A stretch of 64,000 bases of DNA, taken from the NCBI GenBank assembly GCA_902586905.1, contig CACIJH010000005.1, positions 19,370-83,369 of the forward strand, read 5' to 3'. This document shows positions 10,312 to 19,404 of the stretch, in pieces (positions within the stretch are counted from its first letter, which is position 1; every line of letters begins with the position of its first letter). The notes under the pieces were generated by a model. It was not told the origin of the DNA and made no database searches. It saw only the letters and a list, made by a program, of their open reading frames with translations. The position numbers and the translations under genes were made by a program. The stretch comes from an uncultured Bacteroidota bacterium. Its GTDB lineage: Bacteria; Bacteroidota; Bacteroidia; Flavobacteriales; Flavobacteriaceae.

Positions 10312-11206
10312 GTTCAGCATACGGAAAACACACTGTAAACCCTTTTGCCGCAAAATATTCCTTGCTATTTGTAGGGCCACAAGCAAGAACAAAATCTCCT
10401 CCCCAAGCACCCAGGCTTTTGACTACCCCTTCGTAGTCTGAAAATTCAGCCTCCTGTACTGGCTCAATGCCGATTAGTTTAGAGATAATGCTTTCATGTG
10501 CAAGCATGAGCATCTGGAAATCACTCACCGTATTGGCGTCAATGCACCTTTTTGTGAGTGTGTTCAGTGCATCAATTAACTGATCTGTCACCCCCTTGTA
10601 GTGATGACGAATAGAAGCTCGACTGTTTTGCTTTTTGTTCATATAAACGAAAAACAAATGCTGATGAAATGGAGGGTGAAAGCTCACATCTGTTATAATG
10701 GGATTTTGTTTGATCAGCTGATAAGTGATGGGGTTAGACTTTTGGGCACTTGCAATATCATATCCACTTCCTCCAAAAACTTTTTGTTGCAAATCAAATG
10801 GATTTACATTCGCCCATTGCGCTATATTGTTGATCAATGTCGATGAACTTCCAAGACCCCAGTTTCTGGAAAAATCCAGTTGGGTTTCAACAACCGCTCC
10901 TTTTGATTCTGCCAAAAAATCTTGGTTTTGCTCACGCACATGAATAAAGATTTGTTGGAGTCGCTTCGACACATTGTCCTTTTGATGAATGGGGTTAAAA
11001 TCAATCGTGTCAAAATCATTTTCAAACCAAATTTTTCCATCCATGTCCCTTGCTATCCAATGCAAGCGATATTTTTCTGCATCAACAACAGTCATACGTT
11101 GCCCCAATTTGGTTGGTAAAGCAAGGGCACAAGCCCCATCAATTACTGCATATTCACTCGTGATGAGCAACTTCCCAGCGCTATAATATGTCAGTTTTTT
11201 CGCCAT
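10292..11206 (-). CDS. GYDIA family GHMP kinase (mevalonate-pathway-associated)
   Basis: 'WGLGSSSTLINNIAQW' GHMP ATP-binding motif and 'GGSGYDIASAQ'; start overlaps end of HMG-CoA reductase gene. Confidence 0.9.
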   Translation of the reverse strand: MAKKLTYYSAGKLLITSEYAVIDGACALALPTKLGQRMTVVDAEKYRLHWIARDMDGKIWFENDFDTIDFNPIHQKDNVSKRLQQIFIHVREQNQDFLAESKGAVVETQLDFSRNWGLGSSSTLINNIAQWANVNPFDLQQKVFGGSGYDIASAQKSNPITYQLIKQNPIITDVSFHPPFHQHLFFVYMNKKQNSRASIRHHYKGVTDQLIDALNTLTKRCIDANTVSDFQMLMLAHESIISKLIGIEPVQEAEFSDYEGVVKSLGAWGGDFVLACGPTNSKEYFAAKGFTVCFPYAELISPAI

Positions 11207-12516
11207 GCTGCTAGTGCTTGTTCAACGGCATTAAAGCTAACAACATTGGTTGTAAAGTGCTTGATCATTGCCTCTTTTTCGGGTTGGGTAGCACCCATTT
11301 GGTTGAGAATGTTTAGCAAATGCATTTTCATATGTCCTTTCTGGATACCAGTGGTGACCAATGAACGCAAGGCAGCAAAGTTTTGCGCTAATCCACTTAC
11401 TGCCATGATTTGCATTAGCTCTTTTGCATTTGGATTTTGTAGCAATTGATGCGACCATTGCACCATGGGGTGAAGCTTTGTTAACCCACCAACTGTTCCC
11501 ACTGATAGTGGCAATTCTAGCTCAAACCAAAACACATCTTTCTTTATTCTTGCTTTTGATAGCCCTCTGTAGTTTCCATCTTTTGCAGCATAGGCATGTA
11601 TGCCAGCCTCTACTGCCCTAAAATCATTTCCTGTAGCAATGGCTAACGTATCAACCCCATTCATAATGCCTTTGTTATGCGTGACTGCTCTGTAGGCGTT
11701 GTGATGTGCAATTTCAACTGCTTGTACAAACTTTTTGGCGAGGACATCACCATCATCTCCCAACTCTGCAATAGGACAGCTTACCCAGGCTTTTACACGA
11801 CTCCCTGGCACATAGTTCGATAAGATACTCATCACCACTTCGATTTGTTTTTCAGTTTTAGAAAAATGAGGATAGTTAGCAGCTTCATTTTGGAGTGTTT
11901 GGGCAAGTTGCTCGAGGCACGAATTGATAAAATTAGCACCCATCGCATCTGCAGTTTCAAAGCGAACGTGCAACTGGTAATAGTTTGCCATATTTTTGGT
12001 GCTGTCGAGTAGTTCAATAGCAAGGATTCCGCCCCCTCGTTGACGCATGTTTTTGGTAATGGCTTCTGTTTCCTTTAGTAGTGTGGGTTTGACAGCGTTG
12101 AAAAAGCTCGTCAGGCTTTGATGAGATCCTGTAAATAAAAAGTGAACTTGACCTGTTTTTTCTGTGCCCACTATTTCGGCATGAAACCCCCCTCGAGTAG
12201 CCCAAAATTTAGCAGCATTGGCCGAGGCAGCAACCACCGAGCTTTCTTCTGTAACCATCGGAAGAACATAGCTCTTCCCATTGATGACGAAGTTGGGCGC
12301 AACTGCTAGGGGTAAATAAAAATTACTGATTGCATTCTCAATAAACTCATCGTGTAAGTTCTGCAACTGTTCGTCTGAGTTCCAATAGGTTTGAAGCACC
12401 TCTTTAGCTTGTGTAGGATTGGAAAAGCATTTATTGGCAATCCATTCGATTTTCTCTTGTTTTGATTTTTTGGAAAAGCCCGAAACCAATTCGTTTTGAA
12501 CACCCTCATTTGCCAT
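11191..12516 (-). CDS. Hydroxymethylglutaryl-CoA reductase, degradative-type (class II)
   Basis: 'AKFWATRGGFHAEIVG', 'NKGIMNGVDTLAIATGNDFRAVEAGIHAYAA', 'LPLSVGTVGGLTKLHPM'. Confidence 0.92.
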   Translation of the reverse strand: MANEGVQNELVSGFSKKSKQEKIEWIANKCFSNPTQAKEVLQTYWNSDEQLQNLHDEFIENAISNFYLPLAVAPNFVINGKSYVLPMVTEESSVVAASANAAKFWATRGGFHAEIVGTEKTGQVHFLFTGSHQSLTSFFNAVKPTLLKETEAITKNMRQRGGGILAIELLDSTKNMANYYQLHVRFETADAMGANFINSCLEQLAQTLQNEAANYPHFSKTEKQIEVVMSILSNYVPGSRVKAWVSCPIAELGDDGDVLAKKFVQAVEIAHHNAYRAVTHNKGIMNGVDTLAIATGNDFRAVEAGIHAYAAKDGNYRGLSKARIKKDVFWFELELPLSVGTVGGLTKLHPMVQWSHQLLQNPNAKELMQIMAVSGLAQNFAALRSLVTTGIQKGHMKMHLLNILNQMGATQPEKEAMIKHFTTNVVSFNAVEQALAAWRKN

Positions 12517-12608
12517 GGTGTAAAGATAAGATATCTTGTATATTAAACGAATCAGCGAATAACTGAAAAGTCATATATTAGCAAATCTCAACTAAAAACT
12601 TAGGTATC

Positions 12609-14162
12609 ATGTCAAACCAATTTGGAGGATCTGCCCTCAATCAAAGAACCATTGCTGGACATCCTGTCGGTCTATTTGTATTGTTTTTTACAGAGATGTG
12701 GGAGCGATTCAGCTACTACGGTATGCGTGCAATTTTAGTGTTATTTCTCACCTCATCCATCCTCGATGAAGGTTGGGCTTGGGAGAGAGAAGATGCATTG
12801 ACTTTATATGGTTGGTACACTGGGTTGGTGTATTTAACGCCCATAGTTGGAGGCTTTTTTGCTGATAAGTTTTTAGGGTACAGAAATGCAACCGTTTTAG
12901 GTGCTTTCATCATGACTCTTGGTCACGCCTCCATGGCATTGGAAACTTTTTCCACAACATTCTTTTTCATTGGTCTGAGTTGTTTGGTCATTGGGAATGG
13001 ATTTTTTAAACCCAATATCTCTTCAATTGTTGGACAGCTATATAAAGATGGTGATATTCGTAAAGATGGGGGATATACCATTTTTTATATGGGTATCAAC
13101 GCAGGTGCTTTCCTAGGAATTTTACTCTGTGGATATATAGGCGAAAAGGTTGGATGGCATTTAGGCTTTGGTCTGGCTGGGATTTTTATGTTTTTTGGAA
13201 TGCTTCAATTTTGGTTTGCCCAGAAAATATTTGGAAATATAGGTTTATCTCCAAAAGCCCTAGCGCAAACCAATAATGAGACGGAAGAAGTAACCGAAGA
13301 GGTACCTAAAAAAACTGAAAATGATCGACTTTTTGTAGTGGTTGTTTTCTCTCTATTCACCATTTTCTTCTGGTGGGCTTTTGAACAAGCAGGTGGCTCG
13401 ATGACCATATTTGCAAATGACTATACGGACAGAAATTTGGTCGGTACTGCATCAAAAACATTCAATATTGTAAACTCCATCATCACCCTGGTTCCAATGG
13501 TGATTTTGACTTATGTCCTATACGAATTGTTTCGTAATATGTTGGGGAAATATATACTATCTAATTTCTTTTTAGGATTGAGTTTTGCCATCATTTGGGG
13601 CATAGTGATATGGATGCTCAATAGAGAGTTTGCCTCTGATGTTGCTGAAATTCCAGCGTCTTGGTTTTCTGTTCTCAACTCACTTTTCATCGTTATTTTT
13701 GCACCAATTTTTTCCAAAATTTGGGCTTCTTCACTCAATCCGAGTGGACCTGTTAAGTTCGCCATAGGATTGATGTTACTCGGATTTGGTTTTGCATTTT
13801 TGTCCTATGGGGCATCTGGCATTCCACTGGGTGCAAGCACAGCAAGTGTGAGTATTGCCTGGCTGATTTTGGCATACTTATTTCACACCTTGGGGGAGCT
13901 TTGTATCTCTCCTGTGGGCTTGTCTTATGTAAGCAAGCTAGCTCCCAAACGATTGGTTGGTTTGATGTTTGGATTTTGGTTTGTGTGTAGCGCAATAGCC
14001 AATTTCCTAGGGGGTTGGACAGGTAGTTTTATTGACTCAATTTCAGAGTCATATGGCTTATCTAACTTCTTCCTTATTTTTACAGCGATCCCTGTACTTG
14101 CAGGGGTACTGATGCTTATCCTTAATAAAATCATGATTCGAAAAATGCATGGGATTACGTAG
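12609..14162 (+). CDS. Peptide MFS transporter (POT/PTR2 family)
   Basis: 'GHPVGLFVLFFTEMWERFSYYGMRAILVLFL', 'GNGFFKPNISSIVGQLY', 'HTLGELCISPVGLSYVSKLAP'. Confidence 0.95.
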   Translation: MSNQFGGSALNQRTIAGHPVGLFVLFFTEMWERFSYYGMRAILVLFLTSSILDEGWAWEREDALTLYGWYTGLVYLTPIVGGFFADKFLGYRNATVLGAFIMTLGHASMALETFSTTFFFIGLSCLVIGNGFFKPNISSIVGQLYKDGDIRKDGGYTIFYMGINAGAFLGILLCGYIGEKVGWHLGFGLAGIFMFFGMLQFWFAQKIFGNIGLSPKALAQTNNETEEVTEEVPKKTENDRLFVVVVFSLFTIFFWWAFEQAGGSMTIFANDYTDRNLVGTASKTFNIVNSIITLVPMVILTYVLYELFRNMLGKYILSNFFLGLSFAIIWGIVIWMLNREFASDVAEIPASWFSVLNSLFIVIFAPIFSKIWASSLNPSGPVKFAIGLMLLGFGFAFLSYGASGIPLGASTASVSIAWLILAYLFHTLGELCISPVGLSYVSKLAPKRLVGLMFGFWFVCSAIANFLGGWTGSFIDSISESYGLSNFFLIFTAIPVLAGVLMLILNKIMIRKMHGIT

Positions 14163-14685
14163 TCTGATTCTATTTTTTATTAGTTGCACCTTTTCATCTG
14201 CCCAAGTCAACTGGATGACGATGGATGAGGCTTTGGCTGCTCAAAAATCAAACCCCAAAAAAATCATTGTTGACGTATATACTAGCTGGTGTGGACCCTG
14301 TAAACTCCTCGACAAAAACACCTTTGGGAATGCTGAAGTAAGTGCCTTTATCAATCAAAATTATTATCCTGTAAAATTTAATGCTGAAGGTAAAGAGGAG
14401 GTCAATTACAATGGAAATCGGTTTGAAAACCCTAGATATGACCCAAATCGAAAGGGAAGAAATGCTCGGCATCAGTTCACTGCCTATCTCGGGATTACTG
14501 GCTATCCAACAGTGGCTTTCTTTGATGAGAATTCCAATTATCTTGCTCCTATTGTTGGCTATCACAATGTGCAGCAAATGGAATTTTACTTGAAGTTATT
14601 TTCATCCAATGATTATAAACAATTAAAGTCACAGGAAGATTTTACCAATTACTACAAGAATTTCACTGCACAATTCAAAGGTTGA
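14149..14685 (+). CDS. Thioredoxin family protein (secreted)
   Basis: 'KIIVDVYTSWCGPCKLLDKNTF'; 14-bp overlap with POT gene. Confidence 0.9.
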   Translation: MGLRSLILFFISCTFSSAQVNWMTMDEALAAQKSNPKKIIVDVYTSWCGPCKLLDKNTFGNAEVSAFINQNYYPVKFNAEGKEEVNYNGNRFENPRYDPNRKGRNARHQFTAYLGITGYPTVAFFDENSNYLAPIVGYHNVQQMEFYLKLFSSNDYKQLKSQEDFTNYYKNFTAQFKG

Positions 14686-16651
14686 GAATAAACGCTCCCT
14701 CTCTTGAGGTATCATAAAACGATATACCATTTGACTCGCAGGTTTTTTTCCATTGATCAATATAATTTTTGAAGTTGCTCCCATCTGAGACAATTGCCTT
14801 TGGTTGCAGTCGCTGAATCAAATGCCCGAGATGAACTTTTGGGCTGTTTCGAACAATAACGATGCTTCCTAATAAGGATGGGAAATCGTAGAACCGATTT
14901 TCATCCACAATCAATAGTTGGTTGTCACCCCATTGAAGCCCTAAAGGAATCGTTTGGAAATTTTGCTTGTTGATTTGTCGATGGAGCGTGTAATCGTTAA
15001 TGATTTTTTGATTCATAGTCTTTGATTCATCATATAAGAAAGTGACTTTTTCACCCTCTTTGATGCCAATCAATGTGTTTTTATAGCTGTGAAATACGAT
15101 GAATTCATCATAATGAAAGGGTGTGTGTTTCACAGAATAATGAAATCCAAACGACAGAATAACCAATAGATAAACAACAGCTAAACGAAATTTTAGAATT
15201 GTAAAAAATACTAAAACAACCATCATTGCAAGGAGAAAAGCATCTATTGCATCAAAGGGTATATTTGTAAATAAAAAAGACTCTTGCTTGGCAACATAGG
15301 CAATTAGTGTGTTCATTGCATGAAGCATCTGATCGACAATTCTCCCATAATAAGTTGCCATAAATTCCCAAGGGGAAATGGCTAATCCAATAAGACATCC
15401 TCCTAAAATCAGCCCCAACGAAGGAACGATTGCAAGATTGCTAATCCAAAACAATGCTGGAAACTGATGAAAATAATACAGACTCAAAGGTAGGGTTGAC
15501 AGTTGCGCAACACACCCCAAGACCAACAAGTCCAACCCCTTTTGAATGACCACCCACTTGGATCGATTGAGGGATTGGAATTTTGGCATTACCCACAGAA
15601 TGCCAAACACTGCAGCGTAACTCAATTGAAACCCAACTTCATAGACCAATGATGGCTGAATCAACATCAAAAAAAGTAATGACAACCACAATTGCTGCAT
15701 TGGTAATCCAGGTCGATGCATGACAGTGCTAAAGCTGAGAAAGCTAAACATTGTCACTGCACGCAATACAGATGGCGATAGGCCTGTGAGAAAGGCATAG
15801 CACCAAAGGCTTGATGATACTGTTAAAAACAGCAGCCATCGCCTGTATTTGTGAAGCGGAATTAAATAACCAAATATGCTTTGCAGAATAATCATGAGTA
15901 CGCCCACATGCAAACCCGAAATTGCAAGAAGATGAACAGCACCTGCCTTGGCATACTCCTCTTGCAAATGAGCATCGATGTCTGATCGATCTCCTAGTAC
16001 CAGCGCTTTCATCACAGCTTTTGACTGGTCACGTAATTGTAAATGATCGACATAACCTAACATTTTCTCTCTCGTTTTTTGTGCAACCCCTAACAGATTT
16101 TTTTTTGAAATAAATGTCAATTGACTGCTGTTGCCATAAAGTTGTAGATGAACACCCTTTTTTTTCATGTAATTGCCAAAGTCAAAACCACCAGGATTAG
16201 GTGCCGAAGGGATGGGAAGTAATTTTCCAATGGTAATGTATTTTTCACCTATTGTAAGTGAAGATGAGACCTCTAGTTGAAGCAAAACTAGACCTGTAAA
16301 GCTTTGGCGATCGACTTGTTGAACTTCAACAATGTACTACTGACCAAAACGCGATGGCTTTCTTTTCCGTTGCACTGTGAACGTGATGATGGATTCTTTA
16401 TTGAGCTGTTGATCATGATGCGCAATATTTTTGGGGTGTTGTAAAGGGTCTTGTAGCTGTGCCCACTGTTGACCTCCAATCCAACTCAGTAGCGATAGGC
16501 AAAGGATAAAGCCATATCGCCATCTTTTTTTGTGACAAATAATGGATATACTGAACAATAGTACAGGAATCGAAAAATGAAAAGACGTGATATAGGGATA
16601 GGCTAATATACCTGCGACAAACCAAAGCGTACAGTAGGCAAGTGGGGACAT
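14675..16651 (-). pseudogene. comEC: ComEC/Rec2 family competence protein interrupted by an in-frame TAG at 16337-16339
   Basis: ORFs 16337-16651 and 14675-16285 lie in one frame separated only by TAG ('..KRKPSRFGQ*YIVEVQQVDRQSFTGLVLLQLEVSSSLTIGEKY..'); ComEC core 'AKAGAVHLLAISGLHVGVLM'. Confidence 0.85.
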
Positions 16652-16670
16652 GCCTGAAAAATAGGAAATG

Positions 16671-17132
16671 TTAACGAATCAATCTTCGTGTTTGTGCGTA
16701 GGCTTTGTTCCAATAGCCTTCGTTCATTGAAGAAATGATTACCCCCCTTGAAGATGAGGCATGAATGAATAGAGGCACATCTCTTTTACGTCCAACAACG
16801 ATACCCGCATGGGTGAGCTTTCGCTTTTTGGTGGTTCTAAAAAAGAGTATATCTCCAGCTTTTGCACGATCAATCGAAATACGTTTTCCCTCTTTTCGCA
16901 AAAGGTTAACGGTTCTTGGCACACGAATCCCTTGCTTTTTAAATGCGTTGTGAATTAGTCCAGAACAATCAATTCCGCGAGTGTTGTTACCACCCAAACG
17001 ATATGGAGTACCCATATATTCCTTTGCATACAAAACAACACCATCTGTAGGTTTTAATTTTTTTTCACCTTTAAATACCCCACAACTTGTAGCGAGAACA
17101 GCGATGGCAACAAAAGAAATGAGCTTACGCAT
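16671..17132 (-). CDS. C40 family (NlpC/P60) peptidase lipoprotein
   Basis: Lipobox-like 'VLATSCG'; 'GTPYRLGGNNTRGIDCSGLIHNAFKKQGI', 'AGDILFF..KRKLTHAGIVVG'. Confidence 0.92.
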   Translation of the reverse strand: MRKLISFVAIAVLATSCGVFKGEKKLKPTDGVVLYAKEYMGTPYRLGGNNTRGIDCSGLIHNAFKKQGIRVPRTVNLLRKEGKRISIDRAKAGDILFFRTTKKRKLTHAGIVVGRKRDVPLFIHASSSRGVIISSMNEGYWNKAYAQTRRLIR

Positions 17133-18237
17133 GCGTTCGTGTATAAATGAGTTTGGCAACCTTTTCACTTGCTCCTCTACCTCCTAGTTTTTGAATAAGA
17201 TCGTCATATCCAGACAACACCTTTTTTCTGCCAGTGGGAGATAAAATCTCTTGTAATGCATCTGTCAAGGCAAACGCATTGCAATCCTTTTGAATCAGCT
17301 CTTTCACAAGCAAGCGACCTGCAATGAGATTGACAAGTGAAACAAAGGGAAGTTTGACAATTCGCTTTGCAATGACAAAGCTCAAAGGGCTCGTTTTATA
17401 ACAAACGATCTGAGGAATTTTGAGCAGTGCTGTTTCTAAAGTAGCTGTCCCGCTGGTAACAATAGCTGCTTGAGCTATGCGTAAAACGTCATAGGTTCGA
17501 TCCATAACAACATCTACATTTGGCGCAAAACGTTGGTAGAGTGATTTATCAATGTTTGATGTGCCAGCAATAACAAAGCGATGGTTTGGAAAGGCCTCAA
17601 TGACGCTCGTCATCACGGAGAGTATTTTATTGATTTCCTGCTTTCGACTTCCTGGTAATAAAGCAATTACTTTTTGGTTGTTTGGAATGCCCAACTGTGT
17701 TCTGAATGCATCTTCCTCCAAGTCTGGAGTTGCAAAAAGCTCATCGATGAGTGGGTGTCCAACAAAGTCAATACTGAGCTTGTGTTTTTGTTCAAAAAAA
17801 TCAACTTCAAAAGGCAAGATTGCATATCGAAAGTTGGTGTGTTTCGCCAATTTTTTTACACGATTTTCTTTCCATGCCCAAGCCTGTGGTAAGATGTAAT
17901 AGTGCACTGGTATTCCCAATCTGGTGGCCCATTTTGCGATGATCATGTTAAAGCCAGGGTAGTCGATTAAGATCAAAGCATCTGGTTTGAAGTTGAGAAT
18001 ATCTTTCTTGCAAAAGGAAACGTTTGCTAAGATGGTTCTTATATTTTTGAGTACTTCCCAAAACCCCATAAAAGCAAGATGTTTGTAGTGTTTTACGATT
18101 TGCGCACCTTGTTGCTGCATTTTATTTCCACCCCAAGCACGAAGCACAGCTGAATCGTCAATTTGTTGTAATGCAGCAATTAAATTGGCACCATGCAAAT
18201 CTCCAGAGGCCTCGCCAGCAATGAGGTAGTATCTCAT
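17125..18237 (-). CDS. lpxB: Lipid-A-disaccharide synthase
   Basis: 'MRYYLIAGEASGDLHGANLI', 'VHYYILPQAWAWKENRVKKL', 'LLPGSRKQEI', 'TSGTATLETAL'. Confidence 0.96.
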   Translation of the reverse strand: MRYYLIAGEASGDLHGANLIAALQQIDDSAVLRAWGGNKMQQQGAQIVKHYKHLAFMGFWEVLKNIRTILANVSFCKKDILNFKPDALILIDYPGFNMIIAKWATRLGIPVHYYILPQAWAWKENRVKKLAKHTNFRYAILPFEVDFFEQKHKLSIDFVGHPLIDELFATPDLEEDAFRTQLGIPNNQKVIALLPGSRKQEINKILSVMTSVIEAFPNHRFVIAGTSNIDKSLYQRFAPNVDVVMDRTYDVLRIAQAAIVTSGTATLETALLKIPQIVCYKTSPLSFVIAKRIVKLPFVSLVNLIAGRLLVKELIQKDCNAFALTDALQEILSPTGRKKVLSGYDDLIQKLGGRGASEKVAKLIYTRTHA

Positions 18238-18530
18238 GTACCAAATTTTAACAATAGACTAATAAAGGCCCAAAAAATGGTTGCGCCTAGTATGGATTGG
18301 GCAGCGCGCGTGTTCTTTTTTTGAATCCACCACCAAAAGATAAATAGATTGGGAAGTACAGCCATCGTTATCCAAATGCCTAGTTCATCATATGCATAGA
18401 GTATTGGGATTGTATCCAAGGCATTGCCATCAGCCGAAAATTCGACCAAAAGTAAAAGCATACCAAATGGTATTGCCAAACCAATGAGCCATCCCAACAA
18501 GCCAGGACTGATTTTCTTTAAAAGGCCCAT
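18234..18530 (-). CDS. Conserved hypothetical membrane protein between lpxB and surE
   Basis: 98-aa multi-TM ORF, 4-bp overlap with lpxB and 13-bp with surE. Confidence 0.75.
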   Translation of the reverse strand: MGLLKKISPGLLGWLIGLAIPFGMLLLLVEFSADGNALDTIPILYAYDELGIWITMAVLPNLFIFWWWIQKKNTRAAQSILGATIFWAFISLLLKFGT

Positions 18531-19288
18531 GAGTTGAGTTTTTGAATATGATGGTGTGCAGTGAGGTCAAAATGAGTAGGAACCACTGAAATATACCCAT
18601 TTTCGAGTGCCCAGATATCTGTATCTTCCCCATTGTCATCATTGATAAAGGCGCCAGTCATCCAATAATATTCTTTTCCCATGGGGTCTTGGCGTTTGTC
18701 GAATTCTTCAATCCAATAGGCATTTGCCTGTCGACAAATCTTGATTCCTTTAATCTCACCTTTTTTTCGTTTAGGGAAATTGACATTGAGTACTGTACTT
18801 TCTGGGATTTTATTTTTTAGTGCCGATTTGGTTATTTTTTTGACAAAACTGGACAGAGAATCAAAATCGGCATCCCAAGCATAATCGAGCAAAGAAAAAC
18901 CAATTGCTGGAATCCCTTCGATACCAGCTTCAATAGCAGCACTCATCGTTCCAGAATATATGACATTGATCGCTGCGTTTGATCCATGATTAATCCCAGA
19001 AACACATAAATCTGGCTTTCGTTTTAGAATTTCATGAACACCCAGTTTTACACAATCAGCTGGCGTGCCCGAACACGAGTATTCCTCTTGAGGCCCATCA
19101 TCGAGTTTTACTTTGGTACATCGCAAGGTGCTATTGATAGTGATTGCATGTCCCATTCCAGATTGTGGGCTATCGGGAGCAACCACAACCACATCACCTA
19201 TGGTATTCATAATTTGAATAAGGGTTCGAAGCCCAGGGGCACTTATGCCATCGTCATTTGTGACAAGAATCAATGGTTTACTGCTCAT
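18518..19288 (-). CDS. surE: 5'/3'-nucleotidase SurE
   Basis: 'ILVTNDDGISAPGLRTL', 'VVVVAPDSPQSGMGHAIT', 'SGINHGSNAAINVIYSGTMSAAIEAGIEGIPAIGFS'. Confidence 0.96.
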   Translation of the reverse strand: MSSKPLILVTNDDGISAPGLRTLIQIMNTIGDVVVVAPDSPQSGMGHAITINSTLRCTKVKLDDGPQEEYSCSGTPADCVKLGVHEILKRKPDLCVSGINHGSNAAINVIYSGTMSAAIEAGIEGIPAIGFSLLDYAWDADFDSLSSFVKKITKSALKNKIPESTVLNVNFPKRKKGEIKGIKICRQANAYWIEEFDKRQDPMGKEYYWMTGAFINDDNGEDTDIWALENGYISVVPTHFDLTAHHHIQKLNSWAF

Positions 19289-19404
19289 TTCGATTGTCTG
19301 TTTTCACAAAAATACAGATTTCAATTTGCCTTTCCGACCAATAAACTTGATATTTTCATACTTTGAATATTATCTATATATTCGTAGGTCCTCAATAGAT
19401 TGAA

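Noticed and set aside
9134-16339. UAG recoding (amber suppression, e.g. pyrrolysine-like) linking the TAGs in the kinase and comEC
   Set aside because: Intact genes in the window use TAG as a normal stop (e.g. gldN, POT transporter), and the other broken genes carry TGA or frameshifts, so decay or error fits better.
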